Shown: positions 17,890 through 26,948 of the stretch, piece by piece
How the letters are laid out: each line of letters opens with the position of its first letter
Numbering within the stretch: the stretch's first letter is position 1
NCBI GenBank assembly: GCA_963836405.1
Contig: CAWIJL010000005.1
Coordinates: 561,410-625,409, forward strand
Source: CAWIJJ01 sp963836405
GTDB lineage: Bacteria; Acidobacteriota; Terriglobia; Bryobacterales; Bryobacteraceae
Direction of reading: 5' to 3'
Length of the DNA stretch: 64,000 nucleotides
The notes under the pieces: generated by a model
The model's database searches: none
What the model saw: only the letters and a program-made list of their open reading frames with translations
What the model was told of the DNA's origin: nothing
Program-made: the position numbers and the translations under genes

Positions 17890-19928
17890 AAAAGGGGAAG
17901 ACCGCACGGGCGCGCGTTCCACGGGTGGGGTTTGTGGAGTGGTTCCGTCCCGGCGAGTTCGAGCGCGTGGAAAAAGTTCTCGCCGATGTGCGTGCGTTGG
18001 GGGTGGCGGACTTGCGGACACGCATCTGCTGGGCCGACTGGTACACCTCCGAAGGGGACGGCTGGTATGCTTGGCTGCTGCCCCGCCTCGCACGCGACGT
18101 GCGGATCCTGCCCTGTTTCCTGTACACGCCTCCTTCGCTAGGCATCGTCCCGAAATTCTCTTCGCCGCCGCAGACGCCGAAGGCCTATGCCGATTTCATC
18201 GACGTCATGATCACGCGCTTCGGCGAGTACTTCGAGTGGGTGGAGTTGTGGAACGAACCCAACAACCCGGCGGAGTGGGACACCCGCATCGACCCGGACT
18301 CGAAGATTTTCAGCGAGATGATCGGCGGTGCCGCCTACTGGGCGCGCAAGCGCGGCAAGAAAACCGTCCTGCCGGGTTTGCGGCCGGCCAATCCGGACTG
18401 GCTGAATCTGATGCACGAGCGCGGCGTGCTGAAGTACATCGATGCCGTCGGAGTCCACGGATTCCCGGGCGCGCCGGAATACCCGTGGTCGGGATGGGAC
18501 CGGGAAGTGGGCGCGGTTCACACGCGACTGGAGCAGTTGGGCGTCAATGCGCAGTGCTGGATCACGCAGGCGGGATTTTCCACCTGGCGGGGCGAGGAGA
18601 GCGCCCAGGTGAAGGCGTTCGTGGAAGCGCTGGACGCGCCTGTGGAGCGGATCTACTGGCAGGCGGCGCGCGACTGCGGGCATGACCCGGCGGTGGTCGA
18701 TTCCTGGCATTCCGACGAGCGCGAATATCACTACGGATTGAAGCGCGCCGACGGCAGCCCGAAGCTGCTTTACGGGTTGTGGTCGGAGGGCGGCATCGAG
18801 GCGGTGCGGGAATCCGCCCGTGCGGGAACGCATCCTCGCGTGCACGGGGGCAAACGGCAGCACGTTCTGATCACCGGCGGCGCCGGCTTCATCGGCACGA
18901 ACCTGGCGGACCGGCTGCTGTCGGCAGGCAAGCCGGTAGTGCTCTACGACGACCTCTCCAGGCCGGGCGTCGAGACGAACGTGGCGTGGCTCCGGGAACG
19001 GCACGGCGAACTGGTGCACGTGGAAATAGCCGACGTGCGGAATCGCGAACCGCTGCGGACGGCGGTGCGCTCGGCCGAACAGGTCTTTCATTTCGCCGCG
19101 CAGGTGGCGGTGACCACCAGCCTGACGGATCCGGTGCACGATTTCGAAGTCAACGTGGGGGGCACGCTCAACCTGCTGGAGGCGATTCGGGCCCGCGAGA
19201 ATCCGCCGCCGCTGGTGTTTACGTCTACAAACAAGGTATACGGCGGGCTCGGCGATTTGCAGCTCGAAAAAAGCGGATCGCGCTACCAGCCGCTGGATGC
19301 GGCCCTCCGCACGGGAATCGGCGAAGACCGGCCGCTCGATTTTCATAGCCCGTACGGCTGCTCCAAAGGAGCGGCGGACCAGTACGTTCTCGATTATGCT
19401 CGCACGTTCGGAATGCCCGCGGTGGTGTTCCGCATGAGCTGCATCTACGGGCCGCACCAGATGGGTACCGAAGACCAGGGCTGGGTGGCGCACTTCCTCA
19501 TCCGGGCTATCGAAGGCAAGCCGATCGTGCTTTACGGCGACGGCTTGCAGGTGCGGGATATCCTGTTCGCCGAGGATCTGGTGGATGCCTTTCTGCTGGC
19601 GCAGGCAAACATACACACGCTTTCCGGTCACGCCTTCAACATCGGGGGCGGACTGGGAAACACCATCAGCCTGGTGGAACTGATGGAACTGATCGGGACG
19701 ATGCACGGCAACAGGCCGGACCTGACGATGAACGACTGGCGTCCGGGCGACCAGCGCTATTACGTTTCCGATACACGCCGGTTCAAAGCTGCGACGGGTT
19801 GGGCGCCGAAGGTGAACGTGCGGACCGGCGTCGGGCGGCTGTATGAATGGCTGCTGGAGACGCGCGGAGTGGCGCGCCCGCCGGAGATCGCCGCAACGGG
19901 GGGATTGCATGCGGTATTCACTCATTAA
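17886..19928 (+). CDS. Fusion: glycosidase-like TIM barrel + CDP-paratose 2-epimerase-like SDR
   Basis: 680 aa fusion. Residues 14-300 form a clan A-type barrel: strand/helix start GVADLRTRICWADW, the acid/base motif WNEPNN (Glu124), VHGFPG (190-195) and the strand 7 block CWITQAGFSTW, where the usual nucleophile Glu is Gln228. This half may be non-catalytic or use another residue. Residues 325-680 form an extended SDR with GGAGFIG (331-337), the STNKVYG motif and PYGCSK, closest by eye to RfbE-type CDP-paratose 2-epimerases. A similar barrel with the order of its halves swapped sits at the end of the cluster (27676-28560). The fusion suggests the barrel binds the sugar made or changed by the epimerase, which is inference. 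Confidence 0.8.
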   Translation: MKKGKTARARVPRVGFVEWFRPGEFERVEKVLADVRALGVADLRTRICWADWYTSEGDGWYAWLLPRLARDVRILPCFLYTPPSLGIVPKFSSPPQTPKAYADFIDVMITRFGEYFEWVELWNEPNNPAEWDTRIDPDSKIFSEMIGGAAYWARKRGKKTVLPGLRPANPDWLNLMHERGVLKYIDAVGVHGFPGAPEYPWSGWDREVGAVHTRLEQLGVNAQCWITQAGFSTWRGEESAQVKAFVEALDAPVERIYWQAARDCGHDPAVVDSWHSDEREYHYGLKRADGSPKLLYGLWSEGGIEAVRESARAGTHPRVHGGKRQHVLITGGAGFIGTNLADRLLSAGKPVVLYDDLSRPGVETNVAWLRERHGELVHVEIADVRNREPLRTAVRSAEQVFHFAAQVAVTTSLTDPVHDFEVNVGGTLNLLEAIRARENPPPLVFTSTNKVYGGLGDLQLEKSGSRYQPLDAALRTGIGEDRPLDFHSPYGCSKGAADQYVLDYARTFGMPAVVFRMSCIYGPHQMGTEDQGWVAHFLIRAIEGKPIVLYGDGLQVRDILFAEDLVDAFLLAQANIHTLSGHAFNIGGGLGNTISLVELMELIGTMHGNRPDLTMNDWRPGDQRYYVSDTRRFKAATGWAPKVNVRTGVGRLYEWLLETRGVARPPEIAATGGLHAVFTH

Positions 19929-21183
19929 TCCGCCCTGGAGCTTCGAAGGAAGTATCTACTTCGGATGCCGGGAGCCGCACCTGCCGCTGGAATTCGGCTA
20001 TTCCAAAGCGCTGCTGGAGCAAGCCGGGCACGAGGTGGAGATCGTAGACGCGCAGTTGGACGGGCAGACGCTCGCGGAGGTGCGGCGGCGCGTGGCTGCT
20101 TTCCGCCCGCATTTCACCGTAGTGACGAGCGCGCCCAGCTATCTGTTCTGGCGTTGCGCGCCGCCCGAATTGCGCGTGCCGAAGCAGGCCGCCGAGGCGC
20201 TGCGGGATGTGGGCGGCTGCATAGTGGCGGTGGGTCCGCACGCCTCCACCACTCCGCGCGCGACGCTCGAAAAGCTGGCGGCCGATGTAGTGGTAATGGG
20301 CGAATGCGAGGAAGTGTTGCCGGAACTCGCAGGCGACTGGGCGCAGGTGCAATCGATCGCATACCGCCGGGATGGTGCTGTGCGGGTGCAGGGCGGCACC
20401 CACACGGCCGACATGCAGGCGCTGCCCGCGCTCCGCTGGGACCGCGCGACCATTGCGCGCCACCGGCACCATCATCACCGCTTCGATTCAGCTCCCGAAG
20501 GCCCGGGCGCGGAGATGGAGACTTCGCGCGGATGCCCCTACCACTGCACATTCTGCGCCAAGGACAATTTTCGCAACGCGTTCCGGCGGAGGCCGTTGGA
20601 GACCATCGCCCGGGAACTCGACGGGCTGGTGGCGGCGGGCGTCGAATACGTTTATTTCATCGACGAGATTTTTCTGGCTTACCGCGACGTGCTGGAGCTG
20701 ATCGCGGAACGGCGGATCCGGTTCGGAATTCAGACCCGCATCGACCTGTGGAGCGAACCCATGCTCGATCTGCTGGGACGGGCGGGCTGCGTTTCGGTGG
20801 AAGCGGGAGTCGAGAGCATCACCGAGGAAGGACGCCGGGTGCTGGATAAGAAGTGCAAGATCACAACCGGAGAGATCGGGAACAGGCTGATCTACGCCAA
20901 GCAACGCATTCCATTTGTGCAGGCAAATCTCTTGGATTCTCGGGACGACGACCCGGCGGACGTGGAGGCATGGCGGGAGTGGCTGCAGTCGAATGGTGTG
21001 TGGGCGAATAAGCCCGTGCCTTTGTTTCCGTACCCCGGCTCACCCGATTACACGCGCCGCTTCGGGCCGCCGGATGACCGGGCGTGGGAGCGGGCCCACG
21101 AACACTATCTATCGAATTTCGACGAGTTCAGCGATATCCAGGAACAACGTCCGGCATCCTTGGTACAACTGGAGCTCAAATGA
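19909..21183 (+). CDS. B12-binding radical SAM protein, TIGR04295-like
   Basis: The start is the ATG at 19909, giving MRYSLINPPWSF and a 20-base overlap with the fusion gene. Product 424 aa: an N-terminal cobalamin-binding Rossmann-like domain (about 1-140; LINPPW, IVDAQLDG) and a radical SAM domain with CPYHCTFC near 207-214, followed by the YFIDEIF and GVESITEEG blocks. No DxHxxG is obvious, so cobalamin may bind base-off in an altered way. The pattern fits the TIGR04295 group, which I recall sitting beside the TIGR04290 methyltransferase in clusters like this one. Likely a methylation or rearrangement on an unactivated carbon or sugar; the product is unknown. Confidence 0.75.
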   Translation: MRYSLINPPWSFEGSIYFGCREPHLPLEFGYSKALLEQAGHEVEIVDAQLDGQTLAEVRRRVAAFRPHFTVVTSAPSYLFWRCAPPELRVPKQAAEALRDVGGCIVAVGPHASTTPRATLEKLAADVVVMGECEEVLPELAGDWAQVQSIAYRRDGAVRVQGGTHTADMQALPALRWDRATIARHRHHHHRFDSAPEGPGAEMETSRGCPYHCTFCAKDNFRNAFRRRPLETIARELDGLVAAGVEYVYFIDEIFLAYRDVLELIAERRIRFGIQTRIDLWSEPMLDLLGRAGCVSVEAGVESITEEGRRVLDKKCKITTGEIGNRLIYAKQRIPFVQANLLDSRDDDPADVEAWREWLQSNGVWANKPVPLFPYPGSPDYTRRFGPPDDRAWERAHEHYLSNFDEFSDIQEQRPASLVQLELK

Positions 21184-21186
21184 TCC

Positions 21187-22278
21187 ATGCATAAGGTCAG
21201 CCGCGTTTTAATGACCGGTGACACGGTGGGGGGCGTGTGGACTTATGCCCTGGAACTCGCGCGTGGCCTGGGGCCGCACGGGGTAGAGGTGTTTCTGGCG
21301 GCGCTGGGCGGCGCGGCGAGCCCGGCCCAGCGTGCGGAGGCAGCCAATACGGACAACCTGCGCGTGCTCGAAAGCGACTTCAAGCTGGAATGGATGGAAG
21401 AGCCGTGGGCGGACGTGGAGGCGTCCGGCCGGTGGCTGTTGCGACTCGAACAGGAGTACACCCCGGATTTAGTCCACCTCAACTCCTATGGGCACGGCGC
21501 CCTGAGTTGGCGCGCTCCGGTGCTGCTGACCGCTCATTCGTGCGTGCTTTCGTGGTGGAGATCGGTGAAGGGCGAGCCTGCGCCCGCCGAGTGGGATCGG
21601 TACCGGGCGGAGGTGGCGAAGTCGGTCCGGCAGGCGGACCGTGTGACGGCTCCTTCGCTCGCCATGGCGCGGGCAGTCGCGGCGCTGTACGGCCGTTCGT
21701 GCGATGTGGTGCCGAACGGACGCAGCGCGGAACGGTACCGGAGTGGGCAAAAGGAACCGGTGATCTTCACGGCCGGAAGGTTGTGGGACGAGGCGAAGAA
21801 CGTAGCGGCGGTGGTGCACGCCGCGCCAGGCCTCGAATGGCCGGTCTATCTGGCGGGCGATCTGCGTCGTCCCGACGGCCGCGTGCTGCGGGCTCCGGGA
21901 TGCCGGGCGCTGGGACATTTGGGGCCGGACGAAATCGCAGCCTGGTACGCGCGTGCCTCCATCTACGTGCTTCCGGCGCGCTATGAGCCGTTCGGACTTT
22001 CCGTGCTGGAAGCGGCGCTTTCCGGATGCGCGCTGGTGTTGGGGGACATCGACAGCCTTCGAGAGATTTGGGACGGAGCGGCGGTGTTTGTGCCGCCGGA
22101 GGAGACAGAGGCCGTCCGGGATGGGCTGGTGGAACTGATTCGCGACCCTCAGCGCCGCGAAGAATTGGCAGGGCGGGCGGCGGAGCGGGCCCGGGAATTC
22201 ACTCCGGAACGGATGGCGCGCGGGTATCTGGATCACTACCGGGCGCTGGTGGCGCGGGGACGGCAGGTGTGCGCGTGA
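21187..22278 (+). CDS. Glycosyltransferase family 4 (GT-B)
   Basis: 363 aa. N-terminal acceptor half begins with TGDTVGGVWTYALELARGL (the Gly-rich GGV loop of GT4), and the C-terminal donor half carries the EX7E motif YEPFGLSVLEAA near residue 266. Soluble or peripheral enzyme transferring a sugar from a nucleotide sugar. GGAG lies before the ATG, and only three bases separate it from the upstream stop. It is the first of four glycosyltransferases here. Confidence 0.82.
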   Translation: MHKVSRVLMTGDTVGGVWTYALELARGLGPHGVEVFLAALGGAASPAQRAEAANTDNLRVLESDFKLEWMEEPWADVEASGRWLLRLEQEYTPDLVHLNSYGHGALSWRAPVLLTAHSCVLSWWRSVKGEPAPAEWDRYRAEVAKSVRQADRVTAPSLAMARAVAALYGRSCDVVPNGRSAERYRSGQKEPVIFTAGRLWDEAKNVAAVVHAAPGLEWPVYLAGDLRRPDGRVLRAPGCRALGHLGPDEIAAWYARASIYVLPARYEPFGLSVLEAALSGCALVLGDIDSLREIWDGAAVFVPPEETEAVRDGLVELIRDPQRREELAGRAAERAREFTPERMARGYLDHYRALVARGRQVCA

Positions 22279-22325
22279 ACCGGCGAAGCCCGGCTTGACG
22301 CGGACGGAATTTTCTGGGGGCTCAG

Positions 22326-23441
22326 GTGCGGGTCGTCTTCTTTACGCATTCGCTGGTATCGGACTGGAACCACGGGAATGCCCACTTCTTGCGGGGCACG
22401 GCGTGGGAATTGATGACGCGCGGGCACATCGTCCGGGTCTATGAGCCGGCGGACGGGTGGAGCCTCCAAAACCTGGTGCAGGATCACGGGCGTGGTCCCG
22501 TGGACGAGTTCCGGCGGCAATATCCGGGACTGCACAGCACGGCCTACGATCTGAAGACGCTCGACGTGCCGCGGGTGCTCGAGGACGCGGATCTCGTGTT
22601 GGTCCACGAGTGGAACCCGCACGAGCTGGTGCGGCGCATCGGTAATCACCACGCAGCTCATCCCCGTTACCGCCTGTTCTTTCACGATACGCACCATCGC
22701 AGCGTTAGCGATCCGGCTTCGATGGCGCAATATGAGCTTAAGAATTACGACGGAGTGCTGGCGTATGGTGGCGTAATTCGCGACTTATACCGTGCGAAAG
22801 GCTGGGCGCGGCAGGCGTGGACCTGGCACGAAGCGGCCGACACGAAAAGATTCCGCCCGTCCGGCCTCGGCCGCAAAGACGGCGACCTGGTCTGGATCGG
22901 CAATTGGGGCGATGGCGAGCGCACCGCCGAATTGCGCGAGTTCCTGATCCGTCCCGTCAAGGAACTGGGATTGAAAGCGGTCGTATACGGAGTGCGGTAT
23001 CCCGAGGAGGCCGTGGAGGAACTGCGGGAGGCGGGAATCGAATATGGCGGCTGGCTGCCGAATTATCGCGTGCCGGAGGTGTTTGCGCGATTTCGCGTGA
23101 CGGTTCACGTGCCGCGCCGGCCTTACGCCACGATCCTGCCGGGGATCCCGACGATCCGGCCGTTCGAGGCCCTGGCGTGCGGCATTCCGCTGGTATCGGC
23201 GCCGTGGGACGACTGCGAAGGGCTGTTCCGCGCGGGCAGGGACCTGCTGTTTGCGCGCGATGGCGATGAGATGAAGGCGCAGCTCAGTCGGGTTCTCGAC
23301 GATGAATCGCTGGCGGCGCGCATGGCGGCGAGCGGCCTGGAAACCATCCGCGCCCGGCACACCTGCGCGCACCGGGTGGATGAATTGATAAGAGTGTCCG
23401 GGGAAGCCGGCGACAACGAAATCGGAAGGAGTGCCAACTAG
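22326..23441 (+). CDS. CgeB-like glycosyltransferase
   Basis: 371 aa, GTG start with a G-rich site before it. N-terminal half: FFTHSLVSDWNHGNAHFLRG; C-terminal half: the GT-B donor pattern WIGNWGDGERTAEL, YGGWLPNYRVPEVFA and PTIRPFEALACGIPLVSAPW. This is the CgeB/DUF3880-DUF3886 type of glycosyltransferase used in spore-coat or surface glycan clusters. It is a paralogue of the next two genes, and all three share HGNA/WNGAATYYRG style openings. Donor and acceptor unknown. Confidence 0.75.
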   Translation: MRVVFFTHSLVSDWNHGNAHFLRGTAWELMTRGHIVRVYEPADGWSLQNLVQDHGRGPVDEFRRQYPGLHSTAYDLKTLDVPRVLEDADLVLVHEWNPHELVRRIGNHHAAHPRYRLFFHDTHHRSVSDPASMAQYELKNYDGVLAYGGVIRDLYRAKGWARQAWTWHEAADTKRFRPSGLGRKDGDLVWIGNWGDGERTAELREFLIRPVKELGLKAVVYGVRYPEEAVEELREAGIEYGGWLPNYRVPEVFARFRVTVHVPRRPYATILPGIPTIRPFEALACGIPLVSAPWDDCEGLFRAGRDLLFARDGDEMKAQLSRVLDDESLAARMAASGLETIRARHTCAHRVDELIRVSGEAGDNEIGRSAN

Positions 23442-23444
23442 AGA

Positions 23445-24524
23445 ATGAGAGTTTCGTTTTATGGGTCGAGCCTGGTTTCCGCCTATTGGAACGGCGCAGC
23501 CACCTACTACCGCGGCATCGTGCGGGCACTGGCGAAACGCGGCCACCTGGTGACCTTCTTCGAGCCGGACGCCTTTGAGCGGCAGCAGCATCGCGACATG
23601 GACGATCCGCCGTGGGCCCGCGTGGTGGTCTTTCCGGCAAGCGAAGCGGGATGCCGGCGTGCGCTCGAGCAAGGCGCGGGCGCGGACCTGGTGGTGAAGG
23701 CGAGCGGCGTCGGAGTGTTCGACGAACTGCTGGAAGCGGAGGTTCTGGAACTGCGGCGGAGCGGCAACCTGGTTGCGTTCTGGGACGTGGATGCTCCGGC
23801 CACGCTCGACCGCGTGCAGGCGGGCGGCGACCCGTTCGAAGCGCTCATCCCACAGTATGACGCCATCTTCACCTATGGGGGCGGCGACCCGGTGGTGCGG
23901 GCGTATCGCGCGCTGGGAGCGAAGGAGTGCGTGCCCGTGTACAACGCGCTCGATCCGGAAACGCACTTTCCGGTTGCGCCGGACCCGCGCTTTGCGGGGG
24001 ACCTCGCATTCCTGGGGAACCGGCTTCCCGACCGCGAGGCGCGTGTAGAGGAGTTTTTTCTGAAAGCGGCAGCGCTCGCGCCGGAACTGCGGTTTCTGCT
24101 GGGCGGTGCGGGATGGGGAGACAAATCGCGCCCCCGCAACGTGGCCTATCTCGACCATGTCTACACGCGCGATCACAATGCGTTCAACTCAACGCCGCTG
24201 GCGGTGCTGAACGTCTCCCGCGAGAGTATGGCGCGCTACGGCTTTTCTCCTGCCACTCGGGTGTTCGAAGCGGCCGGCGCGGCGGCGTGCCTGATCACCG
24301 ACGAGTGGGAGGGCATCGAGCAGTTTCTGGAGCCGGGCCGCGAAGTGCTGGTGGCGCGGAGCGGCGATGAAGTGGCGGAACGGGTTCGCGGGCTCGATGC
24401 CGCGCGCGCGCGGGAAATCGGGCGCGCATCGTTTCGACGCGTGCTGGCCGAGCACACGTACGCGCACCGGGCCGAACAGGTTGAGGCGTTGCTGGAAGGG
24501 CGGCTGGCGGGGGCGGCGCGATGA
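23445..24524 (+). CDS. CgeB-like glycosyltransferase
   Basis: 359 aa, second of three paralogues. Opens with YGSSLVSAYWNGAATYYRG; the C-terminal half has LAFLGNRLPDREARVEEFF, VLNVSRESMARYGFSPATR and FEAAGAAACLITDEWEGIEQ, the typical donor-site region. It is three bases after the previous stop and overlaps the next start by ATGA. Differences among the three copies lie mainly in the N-terminal acceptor half, which suggests different acceptors in one pathway. Confidence 0.75.
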   Translation: MRVSFYGSSLVSAYWNGAATYYRGIVRALAKRGHLVTFFEPDAFERQQHRDMDDPPWARVVVFPASEAGCRRALEQGAGADLVVKASGVGVFDELLEAEVLELRRSGNLVAFWDVDAPATLDRVQAGGDPFEALIPQYDAIFTYGGGDPVVRAYRALGAKECVPVYNALDPETHFPVAPDPRFAGDLAFLGNRLPDREARVEEFFLKAAALAPELRFLLGGAGWGDKSRPRNVAYLDHVYTRDHNAFNSTPLAVLNVSRESMARYGFSPATRVFEAAGAAACLITDEWEGIEQFLEPGREVLVARSGDEVAERVRGLDAARAREIGRASFRRVLAEHTYAHRAEQVEALLEGRLAGAAR

Positions 24525-25768
24525 ACCCCGATTACGACGTCGTGATTTTGGGTCTGGCGGTGACCTCCTCATGGGGAAATGGCCACGCCACCACCTATCG
24601 CGGCCTGATTCGCGGACTGGCGGCGCGGGGCCACCGCGTGCTGTTCCTCGAGCGCGACCAGGAGTGGTATCGCAGCAACCGGGATGAGCCGCATCCCGCT
24701 GGGGCGACGACGGAAATCTACGACAGCATTGAGGAGCTGTTCGCGAAATTCGAGGGACCGGTGCGGCGTGCCCGGGTGGCGATGGTGGGGTCGTTCGTTC
24801 CGGACGGCGCGCGGGTGGGCGAATGGGTGATCTCGGTGGCGGGCGGCGTCACCGCATTCTACGATATCGACACGCCGGTGACATTGGCGCGGCTGGCGGC
24901 CGGCGACTACGGCTACATCAGTCCGGAGCTGATCCGGCGCTACGCCGTATATCTTTCGTTCACGGGCGGTCCGGCGCTGCGAACGATCGAGCGGGAGTAC
25001 GGTTCGCCCATGGCGCGGGCTCTCTACTGCTCGGTGGACCCGGAGCGGTACTCCCCTTGCAGGGGCGAAGTCCGGTGGGACCTGGGATACCTGGGCACGT
25101 ACAGTGACGACCGGCAGCCGGTACTCGAGAAGCTCATGCTCGATCCCGCGCGGCGGTGGCGGGACGGGCGCTTCGCGGTGGTAGGCCCGATGTACCCGGA
25201 GAAGCTCCGGTGGCCGCCGAATGTCGAGCGTGAGATCCATCTTTCACCGCGCGAGCACCCCGCGTTTTACGGCGCGCAGAGGTTCACGTTGAACGTCACG
25301 CGCGAGGCAATGCGGCGGGCGGGCCATTCGCCGAGCGTCCGGCTGTTCGAAGCGGGCGCCTGCGGGGTGCCTGTGATCGGCGACTGGTGGGAAGGACTGG
25401 ACGAACTGTTCGTGCCCGAGAAGGAAGTGCTGGTGGCGGAAAACGGGGACGACGTGTTGCGCTACCTCCGCGACGTTCCGGAGGAGCGGCGGTTGGCGAT
25501 CGGCGAAGCGGCCCGGCGGCGCGTGCTGGCGGAGCATACCCCGGCGCAGCGCGCGGTGCAGTTCGAATCGTACCTTCAGGAGGCGCATGACCAGATTTCT
25601 GCTGGTAAGGCACGGGGAGACGCCGGCGGTCGGAAAAACGCTGATGGGCTGGGCGCCGGGTTGGCACCTGAACGAGCAGGGCAGGAGGCAGGCGGAGGCG
25701 CTGGCCGGGCGGTTGAAAGACGAGCCGATGGCGGCGATTTATTCCAGCCCGCTGGAGCGCGCAATTGA
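24521..25768 (+). CDS. CgeB-like glycosyltransferase with aberrant C-terminus
   Basis: 415 aa as read. Residues 1-357 fit the same family (LAVTSSWGNGHATTYRG; YLGTYSDDRQPVLEKL; FEAGACGVPVIGDWWEGLDE). The last about 60 residues (from QISAGKARG) are low-complexity and arise from reading over the start of the histidine phosphatase gene in another frame. That 182-base overlap is very unusual in a cluster of 4-base overlaps and suggests a small indel or stop loss near 25580. The core enzyme should still be functional. The natural end is probably near 25590. Confidence 0.68.
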   Translation: MNPDYDVVILGLAVTSSWGNGHATTYRGLIRGLAARGHRVLFLERDQEWYRSNRDEPHPAGATTEIYDSIEELFAKFEGPVRRARVAMVGSFVPDGARVGEWVISVAGGVTAFYDIDTPVTLARLAAGDYGYISPELIRRYAVYLSFTGGPALRTIEREYGSPMARALYCSVDPERYSPCRGEVRWDLGYLGTYSDDRQPVLEKLMLDPARRWRDGRFAVVGPMYPEKLRWPPNVEREIHLSPREHPAFYGAQRFTLNVTREAMRRAGHSPSVRLFEAGACGVPVIGDWWEGLDELFVPEKEVLVAENGDDVLRYLRDVPEERRLAIGEAARRRVLAEHTPAQRAVQFESYLQEAHDQISAGKARGDAGGRKNADGLGAGLAPERAGQEAGGGAGRAVERRADGGDLFQPAGARN

Positions 25769-26183
25769 GACGGCGCGCGCGTTGGGAGAGCCGCATGGGC
25801 TGGAACCACGGATCGAGGACGCCTTCGGCGAGGTGCGGATGGGCGAATGGGAAGGGATGGAGATTGCGGCGCTTGAAGGTCGCGCGGACTGGCGCCGCTT
25901 CAATGAATTTCGCAGCGGTACGCGCGTGCCTGGGGGCGAAAGCATGATCGAGGTGCAGGCGCGCATGGTTCGTCAACTGGAGTGCGTGGCCGTCGCGCAT
26001 CCTGAGGCGACGGTGGCGGTGGTAAGCCACGGCGATCCTTTGCGCAGCCTGCTGGCGTACTTCCTGGGGATTCCGCTCGACCTGATGCAGCGCTTCGAAA
26101 TAGAGCCGGCATCGGTAAGCGTGCTGGAAGTGGCGGAGTGGGGGGCGCGGGTCCGGGTCGTGAACCGAACCGTCGAGGTTTAG
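25587..26183 (+). CDS. Histidine phosphatase (phosphoglycerate-mutase superfamily)
   Basis: 198 aa. The catalytic RHGE motif is at 8-11 and the second His lies in VVSHGDPLRSLL; the EMRMGEWEG-like acidic block (EVRMGEWEG) is present. AGGAGG at 25579-25584 directly precedes the ATG. In a sugar cluster it may remove a phosphate from a sugar-phosphate precursor, as GmhB- or CobC-like enzymes do; this is inference. The start overlaps the reading of the upstream gene. Confidence 0.82.
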   Translation: MTRFLLVRHGETPAVGKTLMGWAPGWHLNEQGRRQAEALAGRLKDEPMAAIYSSPLERAIETARALGEPHGLEPRIEDAFGEVRMGEWEGMEIAALEGRADWRRFNEFRSGTRVPGGESMIEVQARMVRQLECVAVAHPEATVAVVSHGDPLRSLLAYFLGIPLDLMQRFEIEPASVSVLEVAEWGARVRVVNRTVEV

Positions 26184-26189
26184 AAAAAT

Positions 26190-26948
26190 ATGTGGGGAAT
26201 CATTCCGGCGGCGGGGAAGGGAACGCGCATCCAGCCGCTTGCGTTTTCGAAAGAGCTGCTGCCGGTGGGCCTGAGGCCGGACGGAGAAGGAGTACGGCGT
26301 CCCCGCGCGGTCAGCGATTACCTGATGGAGCGGATGGCCATCGGTGGCGCGGAGCGGATCTGCTTTGTCATCTCGCCGGGGAAGTCCGACATCCTGGAGT
26401 ATTATGGCGGATCGGCATACTCGGCGACTCTCTGCTATTGCGTGCAGCCTAAGCCGGTCGGGTTGTGCGACGCGATCTTTCGCGCGCTGCCGCTGATTGC
26501 CGCCGGCGATCAGGTGCTGGTGGGGCTTCCCGACACAATCTGGTTTCCCGAGGACGGTCTGCGGCAGTTGCCCGATGGGCGGTTCTCGTTCCTGCTATTT
26601 CCGGTGGAACGGCCGGAACTGTTCGACGCGGTGATCGCGGACGAGCGGGGACGGGTGAGCGAACTGCGGGTGAAGCAGGAGCAGCCGGGATCGAACTGGG
26701 TATGGGGCGCATTCAAGTTGACGGGACGCATTCTGGCGGAGCTGCACGATCTCTGGCGCGAGCGCGGCGAGCGCGACGAGTACATCGGAACGCTGGTGAA
26801 CGCCTGGATCGCCCAGGGCGGGGAGGCGGAGGGTGTGCGCGCGGGCAGCGCCTACTTCGACGTGGGAACGATGGACGGCTATCTGGAGGCGACGCGCGTG
26901 TTGAGCGCCTCCGGCGCCGAACCGGCGGCATGGGGAGGCCGTGTATGA
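26190..26948 (+). CDS. Sugar-phosphate nucleotidyltransferase
   Basis: 252 aa, relative of glucose-1-phosphate thymidylyl- or cytidylyltransferases. N-terminal nucleotide-binding GAGKGTR-type loop IIPAAGKGTRIQPLAFSKELLPVG, the uridine/thymidine block QVLVGLPDTIWFPEDG, and the sugar site SNWVWGAFKL. An insertion after LLPVG (RPDGEGVRRPRAV) is unusual. It supplies an activated sugar to the glycosyltransferases, which fits its place in the operon. Base and sugar specificity cannot be read. Its stop overlaps the next start (ATGA). Confidence 0.8.
   Translation: MWGIIPAAGKGTRIQPLAFSKELLPVGLRPDGEGVRRPRAVSDYLMERMAIGGAERICFVISPGKSDILEYYGGSAYSATLCYCVQPKPVGLCDAIFRALPLIAAGDQVLVGLPDTIWFPEDGLRQLPDGRFSFLLFPVERPELFDAVIADERGRVSELRVKQEQPGSNWVWGAFKLTGRILAELHDLWRERGERDEYIGTLVNAWIAQGGEAEGVRAGSAYFDVGTMDGYLEATRVLSASGAEPAAWGGRV

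Noticed and set aside
18138..19925. 595-codon minus-strand frame in the epimerase fusion
   Set aside because: Antisense shadow of a gene with clear SDR and barrel motifs.
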